A stretch of DNA of 34,010 bases from Synechococcus sp. UW140 (GTDB taxonomy: Bacteria; Cyanobacteriota; Cyanobacteriia; PCC-6307; Cyanobiaceae): contig CAMAPJ010000023.1 of NCBI GenBank assembly GCA_945860085.1, positions 1 through 34,010 of the forward strand, in the 5' to 3' direction. Positions 1 through 7,286 of the stretch are shown here, piece by piece. Position 1 is the first letter of the stretch; each line of letters starts with the position of its first letter. Below the pieces are notes generated by a model. It did not search any database, was not told the DNA's origin, and saw only the letters and a list, made by a program, of their open reading frames with translations. A program made the translations under genes and the position numbers.

Positions 1-120
1 AACTCTCTGAGTAGGAACTCTCTGAGTAGGAACTCTCTGAGTAGGAACTCTCTGAGTAGGAACTCTCTGAGTAGGAACTCTCTGAGTAGGAACTCTCTGA
101 GTAGGGACTGACTGAGTAAA
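1..120. repeat. 15-bp tandem repeat array
   Basis: Seven perfect head-to-tail copies of AACTCTCTGAGTAGG fill 1-105 and an eighth, degenerate copy fills 106-120. The array runs off the left edge, so the true copy number is unknown. Fifteen bases keep frame: plus-strand frame 1 reads (Asn-Ser-Leu-Ser-Arg)n and stops at TGA 109-111, while all three minus-strand frames are open through the repeat. It could therefore be the tail of an upstream gene or plain intergenic minisatellite DNA. No spacer-repeat pattern is present, so it is not a CRISPR array. Confidence 0.95.
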
Positions 121-234
121 CGTTTTCTGAGCCCGGCCGGGCCATCGCGGGGGGGCAGCGGGGAGCTGGGCCCGTTCTACCGCTTTGGCGGCCATCCGAC
201 GGCACGGGAGGATGGGGTTCCCAACTGGAACAGC

Positions 235-1650
235 TTGGCTCCTGCTCCCCAGATCGAGTCCCTGGTGCCTGTGCCGGCCTTCCCCGATCCCGGCAGCCTG
301 GATCCAGCCCTGGGCGCCTTTCTGCACCAGGCCAGCGACCAGCTCTGCCAGTGGTGGGCGACGGCCTCCCAGCGCTCGCCCCTGCCGGCCTTGAGTGTCT
401 TGCCGGAGGTAGCCCCTGGCGCCCAGGGGTTGGCGCCGGCCCAGTTGCTGGCAGAACTCCAGCAGGTGATGGAGGGGGCCTACAACCCCTGCCATCCCGG
501 CGCCCTGGCCCACCTCGATCCGCCGCCCCTTACCGCCTCAGTCGCAGCGGAGCTGGTCTGCGCCGGGCTCAACAACAACCTGCTGGCCGAGGAACTGGCC
601 CCGAGCCTGTCGCGCCTGGAGCGCCAGCTCACCGGCTGGATGGCGGCGGCCCTGGGCCTAGGTCCCCAGGCCGGCGGTGTGCTGGCCAGTGGCGGCAGCC
701 TCAGCAACCTGATGGCCTTGGTGGTGGCCCGCCAGCGGGCTGGCCTGGCCGGCCACCAGGGGGCCCTGGTGTTCTGCAGCGTTGATGCCCATGTCTCCCT
801 GGGCAAGGCCCTGGCGGTGATGGGCCTGCCGCCAGCTGCCCTGCGGCCTTTGCCCGTGGATGGCTCTGGCCGCCTGCTGCCGGCCGCCCTGGACGAAGCT
901 TTAGCAGAAGCTCGCCGGCAGGGGCAGCCCGTGCTGGCGGTGGTGGCCACGGCCGGCACGACGGTGCGGGGGGCAGTCGATCCCCTCGAGGCGATTGCGG
1001 CCCTCTGCCGCCCCCAGGGCCTCTGGCTGCATGTGGATGGGGCGATCGGGGCCGTCTGCGGCCTCAGCCAGAGCCATCGCCAGCGGGTGGCGGGCCTGGG
1101 CCTGGCCGATTCGATCACGGTCAATCCCCAGAAGCTGCTCGGGGTCACCAAAACCTCCTCGCTGCTGCTGCTGGCCGAGCCCGAGCGGCTGGCCGCCTGT
1201 TTCGGCACTGGTCTGCCCTACATGGAGGCCAGCTGGGGCGGGGGCCATGGCGGCGAATGGGGTCTACAGGGCACCCGGGCGGCCGAGGTCCTCAAGCTCT
1301 GGCTGGGCCTGCGCCAGCTGGGTCTCTCCGGCATCGAGTCGGTCGTGGATGGCGCCATCGGCCGGCGCCGCTACTTGCAACGACAGCTGGAACCCCTCGC
1401 CCTCGACCTCTGCGGCGGACCGCTGCACCTGCTGGCCTTTGTTCCGGCCGGAGCCACCGCCAGCCAGGCGGAATCCTGGTCGGTCCAGACGCGCCAACGG
1501 CTGCTCGATCACCAGCTGATGCTCTCGCGCCCTCTCCATGGCGGACGCCACCATCTCAAGGCGGTATTGGGCAATCCCCACACCACCGCCACCCACCTCG
1601 ACCAGCTGGCCGAGCTGGTGGACCAGTCCCTCCGCGAACTGCAGCCATGA
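235..1650 (+). CDS. PLP-dependent group II decarboxylase family protein
   Basis: This 471-aa protein belongs to the fold-type I, group II amino-acid decarboxylases (glutamate, tyrosine, diaminobutyrate and aspartate decarboxylase relatives). The visible landmarks are SGGSLSNLMAL (substrate and phosphate side), VATAGTT, HVDGAIG with the cofactor-pyridine Asp at about residue 268, and NPQKLLG with the Schiff-base lysine at about residue 300. The family removes the alpha-carboxyl group from an amino acid; the substrate cannot be told from the sequence. The start is uncertain: TTG 235 has no clear ribosome binding site, GTG 265 and GTG 271 are alternatives, and the frame is open back to 112. The stop overlaps the ATG of the next gene (ATGA), so the two are probably translationally coupled. 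Confidence 0.88.
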   Translation: MAPAPQIESLVPVPAFPDPGSLDPALGAFLHQASDQLCQWWATASQRSPLPALSVLPEVAPGAQGLAPAQLLAELQQVMEGAYNPCHPGALAHLDPPPLTASVAAELVCAGLNNNLLAEELAPSLSRLERQLTGWMAAALGLGPQAGGVLASGGSLSNLMALVVARQRAGLAGHQGALVFCSVDAHVSLGKALAVMGLPPAALRPLPVDGSGRLLPAALDEALAEARRQGQPVLAVVATAGTTVRGAVDPLEAIAALCRPQGLWLHVDGAIGAVCGLSQSHRQRVAGLGLADSITVNPQKLLGVTKTSSLLLLAEPERLAACFGTGLPYMEASWGGGHGGEWGLQGTRAAEVLKLWLGLRQLGLSGIESVVDGAIGRRRYLQRQLEPLALDLCGGPLHLLAFVPAGATASQAESWSVQTRQRLLDHQLMLSRPLHGGRHHLKAVLGNPHTTATHLDQLAELVDQSLRELQP

Positions 1651-1841
1651 CAGCTCCCAAACCTGCCGATCCCCGTGGCCGCTGGGTGGCGATCCTCACC
1701 GGCGCCCTCTCGATCCTGATCGGGCTGGTCTATCTGGTGCTGATCACCGTGCTCGATGCTCGCGGCCCCATGCAGCCCCCCCCTCCCGAGGCCCTTGGCC
1801 TGGCGGCGGCTCCTACGGCTCCGGCTGAGGCTCAGATCTAG
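1647..1841 (+). CDS. Small single-span membrane protein, 64 aa
   Basis: The ATG overlaps the stop of the decarboxylase gene (ATGA), a strong sign of coupled translation. The protein has a short basic N-terminus (PKPADPRGR), one hydrophobic helix at about residues 13-36 (AILTGALSILIGLVYLVLI) and a proline- and alanine-rich tail. It looks like a bitopic inner- or thylakoid-membrane protein. No function is recognised. Its last 29 bases overlap the 3' end of the convergent GTPase gene, and the overlap lies partly in an 18-bp tandem repeat that also encodes the GTPase tail. Confidence 0.7.
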   Translation: MTAPKPADPRGRWVAILTGALSILIGLVYLVLITVLDARGPMQPPPPEALGLAAAPTAPAEAQI

Positions 1842-3426
1842 GCCCAGGCTTAGATCTAGGCCCAGACTTAGATCTAAGACCAGGACGGGGCGGCAACTGG
1901 GGATCCTTGACCCGTTGCAGCGGCTCGACCACCCGCCGGATCGCCAGATCCAGGAACTGGCGCAGGGCCGAATCGCGGCGGTTGAGGTCGTACTGGTGCT
2001 GCACCACCTCCTGGAGGCCGCCATCGCCCCAGTCCTGGTCCTGCTGGAAGTAGGTGGTGAAACTGCGGCCGGCGATGCGGGTCAGCCAGGCCGCCCCCAC
2101 CGCCTGCACGGCCTTGCCCAGCAGCAGGGCCGGCAGGTTGAGGCTCAGGGCCGAGCCGATCAAGCCCAGCCCCCCCTGGATCACCCCCAGGCTGGCCAGG
2201 GTGCGCCCGACTGAAAGGGCCAGTTCCTGGGCCGAGGTCTTTGAGAGGCTCACCCCATAGATGCGGCCGATCTCAATCACCATCTGGGCGTTGACGGCCG
2301 CCGTGCCGAGCAGATTCACCACCGGCAAGGGCGTGACCACCAGCACCCCGGCGCTGATCCACATGTAGCGATCAATGATGCGCTCGGCGTCGCGAAGTCG
2401 CTGCTCGCCCAGCAGGCGCCGGCCGGTGTCGCTGAGGCGGCGGCTCTGCAACAGGATGTTGTCAGCGATGAGATCTTCGCCATCGCGATGCAGCACGCTG
2501 GCGATCCGGCGCAGCAGCGGCTCCACCTCCGGCTCCACCTGCAGGGGCTTGCCCCCCGGCATCGGCACCGACTGGGGCGAGGCACTGGCTGGCACCACAT
2601 CCTCCGGGGCGATGCGTGCGGCGCCGCGGTTTCGCAGCAGATCAAGCAGCTTGCTCTCCTCGGCTTCACCGCGCAGATCGCATTTGTTGAGGACCAGGAT
2701 CAGGCGCTTGCCCAGGCTGGCCAGGGCCAGGAACACCTCCATCTCAGCGGCGCGCAGGTCGCCATCCACAACCAGCAACAGCAAGTCCGCCGAGGCGGCC
2801 TGTTCGCGGGCGACCTGTTCGCGCTGCAGGCCGGCCGCCCCGGCTTCGAGGATCCCGGGGGTGTCGACCAGCACCAGGCTGCGGCTGAGGCCGCGCAGGC
2901 GCAACCGGTAGCTGCTGCTGGCCCTAGTTGAGCCCATGGCGGCGCCCACCTCGCCGACCACCTGGCGCAGCAGCGCCCGGATTAGGGAGGTTTTGCCGAC
3001 CGAGCCACTGCCGAACACCACCAGCACCAGGTCGCCCCGCTGCAACTGGGTTTCCACCCGCAGCCGTTCCTGCTGCAGGGCCTGACGCTGCACGTCATCG
3101 CGGATCCGCTCCAGCAGCTGGTCGATCGCCGCCAGGTTCTGCTGGGCCGCCTCCTGGCGATTGCCCGGCGGCTCGATCAGGGGCTTGGCGTCCGCTGGGT
3201 TTTGGGGTTTGCGGCGCAGGTCCCGCAGCCAGGGCCAGGCCAGCCGCCCGATCACCAGGGCGCCTCCGCCAAACAGCAGCAGGGCCACCGGCCCTACCAG
3301 CCAGTAGGGCAACACGGTTTGGAGGTCCCAGATCAGCCGGCTAATCGCATTGAGCACGGCCACGATCGCCACCAAGGCGCCCAGGGCGATGCCGGCGATC
3401 AGCCACAGGCGTGGCGGCCTTTTCAC
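1813..3426 (-). CDS. Membrane-anchored GTPase with DUF697 domain
   Basis: This 537-aa protein starts at GTG 3426, which overlaps the upstream PBP stop (GTGA). Two hydrophobic helices lie at about 7-28 and 41-62, followed by a charged region at 70-130. The G domain shows P-loop GSGSVGKTS (139-147), G3 DTPG (188-191) and G4 NKCD (247-250). The C-terminal half (about 325-465) resembles DUF697 (YcjF-like), with hydrophobic segments at about 356-375 and 405-440. The last 20 residues are a repeat-encoded Arg/Ser/Pro tail. The family is widespread in cyanobacteria with no settled role; linkage to a peptidoglycan synthase and lspA suggests envelope work, which is inference. Confidence 0.88.
   Translation of the reverse strand: MKRPPRLWLIAGIALGALVAIVAVLNAISRLIWDLQTVLPYWLVGPVALLLFGGGALVIGRLAWPWLRDLRRKPQNPADAKPLIEPPGNRQEAAQQNLAAIDQLLERIRDDVQRQALQQERLRVETQLQRGDLVLVVFGSGSVGKTSLIRALLRQVVGEVGAAMGSTRASSSYRLRLRGLSRSLVLVDTPGILEAGAAGLQREQVAREQAASADLLLLVVDGDLRAAEMEVFLALASLGKRLILVLNKCDLRGEAEESKLLDLLRNRGAARIAPEDVVPASASPQSVPMPGGKPLQVEPEVEPLLRRIASVLHRDGEDLIADNILLQSRRLSDTGRRLLGEQRLRDAERIIDRYMWISAGVLVVTPLPVVNLLGTAAVNAQMVIEIGRIYGVSLSKTSAQELALSVGRTLASLGVIQGGLGLIGSALSLNLPALLLGKAVQAVGAAWLTRIAGRSFTTYFQQDQDWGDGGLQEVVQHQYDLNRRDSALRQFLDLAIRRVVEPLQRVKDPQLPPRPGLRSKSGPRSKPGPRSEPQPEP
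1831..1884. repeat. 18-bp tandem repeat, three copies
   Basis: Three imperfect copies (1831-1848, 1849-1866, 1867-1884) share the core AGATCTAGGCCCAG. Because the unit is a multiple of three, the array encodes the reiterated Arg-Ser-Lys/Glu-Pro-Gly-Pro tail of the leftward GTPase. Its left end also supplies the stop codon of the 64-aa protein on the other strand. Confidence 0.85.
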
Positions 3427-5669
3427 AGCCTGGCGCTGGCTGGGGTCCTGACGCCGGCCCCCAGGCTGCCGCTGCCGGCGGCACGCACGATGTCGCCCCA
3501 GAGGCCAGCTGCCATGGCGCTGCTGCTGCCGGTGGGCCGGTTGTCGTCATTGCCGAGCCAGATGCCCATCACCCAGTGGCGCCGGGGTTCATAGCCAATG
3601 AAGAGCAGGTCAAGGCCGTTGTTGGTGGTGCCGGTCTTGCCGCCCTCGGCGCCGCCCAGGGCGGCCGCCCCGCCGGTGCCCTGCTGCACCACCGCCCGCA
3701 GCAGGCCCTGCATTTGCCGGGCGGTGGCCACGCTGATCACACGCCGGCCGGGGTTGATCGGTCGCTCGCTCCGGCCCTTGAGGGTGCGGCAGCGCTGGCT
3801 TTCCAGGCCACCGCAGGTTTCGGCGTCGGTGAGGTGGCGGATCGTGGTCGGGGCATGCCAGATGCCGTCGTTGGCCACGGCCGCATAGGCGGCTGTGAGC
3901 TCCACCAGCCGCACTTCACTCTGGCCGAGGGCGAGCCCCGGCACCGGATCAAGCGGGCTGCTGATGCCGAGCTCCCGGGCTTTATGGACCACCTGCTCGA
4001 GGCCGACGCGTCGGGCCAGTCGCAGGGCGGCCGTGTTGCTGCTGCTGGCGAAGGCGCTGGTGAGGCTGAGGCTGCCGCCACAGGAGCTGCTGAAGGCCTG
4101 GCCGGCCCAGCTCAGGGGCGCGCAGCTGATGGCATCATCCGGCCGCAGGCCCCGCTCCAGGGCCGTGAGGTAGGTAAACAGTTTGAAGGTGCTGCCGGGT
4201 TGGCGCAGGGCCATGGATGCCCGATTGAACTGGCTCTGGCGGTAGTCGCGGCCGCCCGCCACGGCCAGGATGCCGCCATTGCGGCTGTCAAGCACCACCA
4301 CGGCCCCTTCGCTGACGGCGGGCCTGGTGCTTGCCAGCAACTGGCCCAAGCGCCGTTCCACCACCTGCTGCAAGAGCGGATCGAGGTGGGTTTCCACCAG
4401 GAAGTTGCCCTCCGCTGCCACGGAATCCCCGAGCAACGAGCCCAGGTCGAGTCGCACCTGATCGGTGTAAAAGGGGGCGGGCCTGCGGCTGCCAGAACTG
4501 CCTCTAGAACTGCCTCCAGAACTGCCTCCACCCAGGCAGGCCAAGCCCGCCAGGGCGATTGGCCGGCGGCTGGCCCGGTGGCCCTGCTCGGAGCTCAGGT
4601 GGCCCGTGTCGACCATCTTGCTGAGCACGCCATTGCGGGCGTCCAGGGCCGCCTGGGGGTTGCCGCAGGGATCGCGGCCGTTAGGGGAGGGCAGCAGCCC
4701 CACCAATAGGGCCGCTTCGTCGAGATCGAGGCGGGAGGCGGGCTTGTTGAAGTAGAGGCGCGAGGCATCCTCAAAGCCCCAGCCCACGCCGAGGTACACC
4801 CGGTTGAGGTAGTTGAGTAGCAGGTCGCGCTTGCTGTAGCGCTGCTCCAGTTGCAGGGCCACCAGCAACTCCCGCCACTTGCGTTGCAGGGTCTGGCCCT
4901 GGCCCACGGTTTCCGGATAGAGGCTGCGGGCCAGTTGCTGGGTGAGGGTGCTGCCGCCCTCCAGCACCCGGCCGCCTACCAAGTTGGCCACTAGGGCCCG
5001 GCCCGTGCCGATCGGGTCAATACCGGGGTGCCACCAGAAGCGGCTGTCTTCGCTGGCCAGCAGGGCGTCGATCAGCACGGCGGGGTAGTCGCGCAGGCCC
5101 TGATTTTCGTGGTGCAGGCTCGAGTCGGCCGAGTTCAGGGGCCGGTTGGCGCCGTCGTAGAGGGCGAGCGGTCCCCGCACCGAGGCCAGCCGGTTGGGCA
5201 GGGGCAACTGCAGCAGCGAGAGGGCCAGCAGGCCCAGGCCGCCGCTGGCGATCGCCGCCAGGGCCAGGCTTAGCCCTTTGGCGGCTAGGCCCAACCGGGG
5301 CGGCGGTTGGCGATGGAAGCTCAGTTCCGGTAGGCCCGGTTCCTGGCTGGGCCCGAACCGCACCACATCGCCATCGGCCAGCAGCAGCTCCCTTACCCGT
5401 CGGCCCCGCCACCAGAGGCCATTGGTGGAGCCGCTGTCCTGGAGCAGCCACTGGCGTCCCCGCAGCTCGAGGAGGGCGTGGTGCTTGCTAACGGCCGGAT
5501 GGACCAGGCTGATCTCCTGGTGTCTGTCCCGGCCAATGCGGTAAGTGCCGCCATATAAGGGCAGGCGCTGGCTGGGCTGGCCGGGAATGAACAGTTCCAG
5601 CCAGTCACGGCGCTGGGGCCGGGCCGCGGCGAGCCGCTGGCCTAGCTGTTCAACGAGGGGAGGGACCAT
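3423..5669 (-). CDS. Class A penicillin-binding protein with N-terminal FHA domain
   Basis: This 748-aa bifunctional peptidoglycan synthase starts with an FHA domain (about 40-106: YRIGRD, SKHHA, DSGSTNG), which in the family binds phosphothreonine peptides. One membrane helix follows at about 131-155. The GT51 glycosyltransferase domain carries SEDSRFWWHPGID with the catalytic Glu at 207, then GGSTLTQQLA. The transpeptidase domain carries STFK (493-496), SSN (543-545) and KTGT (678-681), so both activities look intact. A Ser/Gly linker near 380-394 is encoded by a 12-bp tandem repeat. ATG 5669 lies inside the 3' end of lspA (20-bp overlap), and the stop overlaps the GTPase start. The FHA domain suggests control by Ser/Thr phosphorylation. 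Confidence 0.93.
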   Translation of the reverse strand: MVPPLVEQLGQRLAAARPQRRDWLELFIPGQPSQRLPLYGGTYRIGRDRHQEISLVHPAVSKHHALLELRGRQWLLQDSGSTNGLWWRGRRVRELLLADGDVVRFGPSQEPGLPELSFHRQPPPRLGLAAKGLSLALAAIASGGLGLLALSLLQLPLPNRLASVRGPLALYDGANRPLNSADSSLHHENQGLRDYPAVLIDALLASEDSRFWWHPGIDPIGTGRALVANLVGGRVLEGGSTLTQQLARSLYPETVGQGQTLQRKWRELLVALQLEQRYSKRDLLLNYLNRVYLGVGWGFEDASRLYFNKPASRLDLDEAALLVGLLPSPNGRDPCGNPQAALDARNGVLSKMVDTGHLSSEQGHRASRRPIALAGLACLGGGSSGGSSRGSSGSRRPAPFYTDQVRLDLGSLLGDSVAAEGNFLVETHLDPLLQQVVERRLGQLLASTRPAVSEGAVVVLDSRNGGILAVAGGRDYRQSQFNRASMALRQPGSTFKLFTYLTALERGLRPDDAISCAPLSWAGQAFSSSCGGSLSLTSAFASSSNTAALRLARRVGLEQVVHKARELGISSPLDPVPGLALGQSEVRLVELTAAYAAVANDGIWHAPTTIRHLTDAETCGGLESQRCRTLKGRSERPINPGRRVISVATARQMQGLLRAVVQQGTGGAAALGGAEGGKTGTTNNGLDLLFIGYEPRRHWVMGIWLGNDDNRPTGSSSAMAAGLWGDIVRAAGSGSLGAGVRTPASARL
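4494..4529. repeat. 12-bp tandem repeat in the PBP linker
   Basis: Three copies of AGAACTGCCTCC/T (4494-4505, 4506-4517, 4518-4529) encode the Gly-Ser-Ser linker of the PBP on the minus strand. The unit keeps frame, so copy-number change would only lengthen or shorten the linker. Confidence 0.85.
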
Positions 5670-6132
5670 GGCGCCGCAGCAGGTCGAAGGCGATGCAGAT
5701 CACCGCCAGATTGATGGCGACATCGGCCCCATTGAAGATCGGGAAGCGGATCGGCACGAAGGCAAGAAAATCAACCACCGTGCCCAGCCGCCAGCGATCG
5801 AGGCCATTGCCGAGGGCGCCGCCGAGCAGCAGGCCTGCCCCCAGCCATTGCCAGAAACGCAGGGGGGCACTGCGCTGGATCCAGGCCAGTAGGGCCACGG
5901 CCACGGCCAGACTGACCAATCCCAGCAAGCCGGTGGAACGGGTCAGCAGGCTGAAGGCGGCGCCGCTGTTGAACACCAGCTGCAGGTTGAGCAGGCCGGG
6001 CAGGAAGGGCACGCTGCCCGCCCCGCCTAGGTGGCTGAGGGCCCAGGCCTTGCTGAGCTGGTCGATCACTACCACCACAAGCGCCACGAGCCAGGCGGCC
6101 TGTCGGCTCAGATCCCGCCTGGGACTTGCCAT
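5650..6132 (-). CDS. lspA: Lipoprotein signal peptidase (signal peptidase II)
   Basis: This 160-aa polytopic protein has the family's usual length. It cleaves the signal peptide of diacylglyceryl-modified prolipoproteins at the inner membrane. VIDQLSKAW (about 22-30), VFNSGAAFSL (about 53-62), GNGLDRWRLGTVVDFL (Asp 121) and FNGADVAIN (Asp 137) are visible; the last two aspartates are the catalytic pair. Four hydrophobic segments fit the family. ATG 6132 shares one base with the bioY stop (TGATG), and the 3' end overlaps the PBP gene by 20 bp, so bioY-lspA-PBP-GTPase is probably one transcript. Confidence 0.96.
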   Translation of the reverse strand: MASPRRDLSRQAAWLVALVVVVIDQLSKAWALSHLGGAGSVPFLPGLLNLQLVFNSGAAFSLLTRSTGLLGLVSLAVAVALLAWIQRSAPLRFWQWLGAGLLLGGALGNGLDRWRLGTVVDFLAFVPIRFPIFNGADVAINLAVICIAFDLLRRHGPSPR

Positions 6133-6728
6133 CAGGATTCGACCAGCAGCAATCGACGCAGGGGCAGGGCCAGCACGGCGATGGCACAACAAAGCATCAA
6201 TTGGGGCACGATCGGGCCGAGGCTGTAGTTGATCAGCAGGCCGGTAAGGCCGCCGCCCCAGCGTTGCACCAGGCCGCCGAGCAGCAGGTTGGCGATGCCG
6301 CAGACCTGAAGCACGGCGACTCCCAGGCAGGCGGCCCCGGCCAAGCTGACGCAGTTGTCCATGCCTTGCTGGCGGGCCAGGCGACCGGTGACCCAGGCCG
6401 CCGGCAGGAAGCCGGCCAGGTAGCCAAAGCCGGGATCCATCAGGTAGGCCATGCCACCGCCGGCGTGGAAGACGGGCAACTGGAACAGGCCCAGGCTGAT
6501 GTAGGCGACGCCGGCGAGCATGGCCGAGCGGGGGCCGCAGACCAGGGCCGTGAGCAGCAGGGCCGGCACCTGCAGGCTGATCGGCAGGGTGAGGTAGGGC
6601 AGCCCATGGGGGGCGGGGAAGGCCAGGGCCGCCTGAATCAGGCCCCCGATCACGATCAGGAGCAGTCCGGCGATGGCACCACTCCAATTGGCAAGCGCGC
6701 GCACGGGGGGACCCAGGCAGAGGCCCAT
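6132..6728 (-). CDS. bioY: Biotin transporter substrate-binding subunit BioY
   Basis: This 198-aa integral membrane protein matches BioY, the S component of ECF-type biotin uptake. The central stretch GPRSAMLAGVAYISLGLFQL followed by PVFHAGGGMAYLMDPGFGYLAGF is the family hallmark. About six hydrophobic segments are present. No ECF ATPase or T component is in the window, so it either works alone, as some BioY proteins do, or uses subunits encoded elsewhere. It is first in the leftward block. Only 36 bp separate its ATG from the nearest possible sipA start on the other strand. Confidence 0.93.
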   Translation of the reverse strand: MGLCLGPPVRALANWSGAIAGLLLIVIGGLIQAALAFPAPHGLPYLTLPISLQVPALLLTALVCGPRSAMLAGVAYISLGLFQLPVFHAGGGMAYLMDPGFGYLAGFLPAAWVTGRLARQQGMDNCVSLAGAACLGVAVLQVCGIANLLLGGLVQRWGGGLTGLLINYSLGPIVPQLMLCCAIAVLALPLRRLLLVES

Positions 6729-6764
6729 CCTGCAGGAGAGTGGGTCCCTTGAGAAGCAGCAGCG

Positions 6765-7166
6765 ATGCAGAGTCCCGAGCTGGGGTCAGAGGAACGGGCT
6801 GATCAGCGGGCTGAGCAGGGGGCTGAGCAAGGTTCGCAAGCGGGTTCTCAGCAGGGGCCTGGTCCCAGTCCCGAGCCAGGGTCGGACCGGAGTTCTGAAA
6901 CGATTGCGCAGCAGGGCCCAAGCGTGAGCCCTGAGCAGAGTCCCCCAGGGCTCACGCCTGGCTGCGCGGTGCAACTGCTGCAGCGGCCCAGCTACCTGAA
7001 AACGGCCGATGCGATGCCGATGCTGCGTCCGTCCGATCTGGTCGATCTCCTGGAGGTGGGAGAGGTGGTGGCGCTTCGCCCCTTGGGCACGGTCGCTGTG
7101 CGCTTCCGCCGCGGCACCTTCCTGATCGATGGGGCCCTGTTGCGCCGCTATGACGCTGCTGATTGA
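6765..7166 (+). CDS. sipA: SipA/DUF3148 family regulator
   Basis: The C-terminal part matches the short cyanobacterial SipA (DUF3148) family: SYLKTADAMPMLRPSDLV, then a small SH3-like beta fold ending VRFRRGTFLIDGALL. In Synechococcus elongatus SipA binds the histidine kinase NblS, which governs high-light and nutrient-stress responses. Family members are usually about 65-80 aa, whereas the frame from ATG 6765 gives 133 aa, because the first 60 or so residues are a Gln/Glu/Gly/Pro-rich stretch built partly from 12-bp repeats. In-frame GTG 6924 and GTG 6969 would give a normal-length protein and leave room for a promoter, so the true start may be one of those. Confidence 0.82.
   Translation: MQSPELGSEERADQRAEQGAEQGSQAGSQQGPGPSPEPGSDRSSETIAQQGPSVSPEQSPPGLTPGCAVQLLQRPSYLKTADAMPMLRPSDLVDLLEVGEVVALRPLGTVAVRFRRGTFLIDGALLRRYDAAD
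6795..6830. repeat. 12-bp tandem repeat at the sipA 5' end
   Basis: Three imperfect copies of CGGGCTGAGCAG (6795-6806, 6807-6818, 6819-6830) lie in the non-conserved first third of the sipA frame or in its leader, depending on the true start. Confidence 0.75.
6922..6957 (+). promoter_or_regulatory. 12-bp perfect hairpin near the likely sipA start
   Basis: GCGTGAGCCCTG at 6922-6933 is the exact reverse complement of 6946-6957, with a 12-nt loop. The candidate GTG start at 6924 lies inside the 5' arm, and GTG 6969 is 12 bases after the 3' arm. No T-run follows, so it is not an intrinsic terminator. If sipA starts here, the stem could limit ribosome access; this is inference. Confidence 0.5.
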
Positions 7167-7286
7167 ACGCCCTCCCTGAGGCTCCTGGTAGAGGGACCGA
7201 GCCCATGGAGCCCATGGCTGATGGGTTTGAGGCCAATTCGACTCAGGCCCTTGGGGCCGAGGGGGTTCAGGGGCTGATCGCCTCCC

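Noticed and set aside
1..120. CRISPR array at the left edge
   Set aside because: The 15-bp units are directly adjacent with no unique spacers, so this is a tandem repeat.
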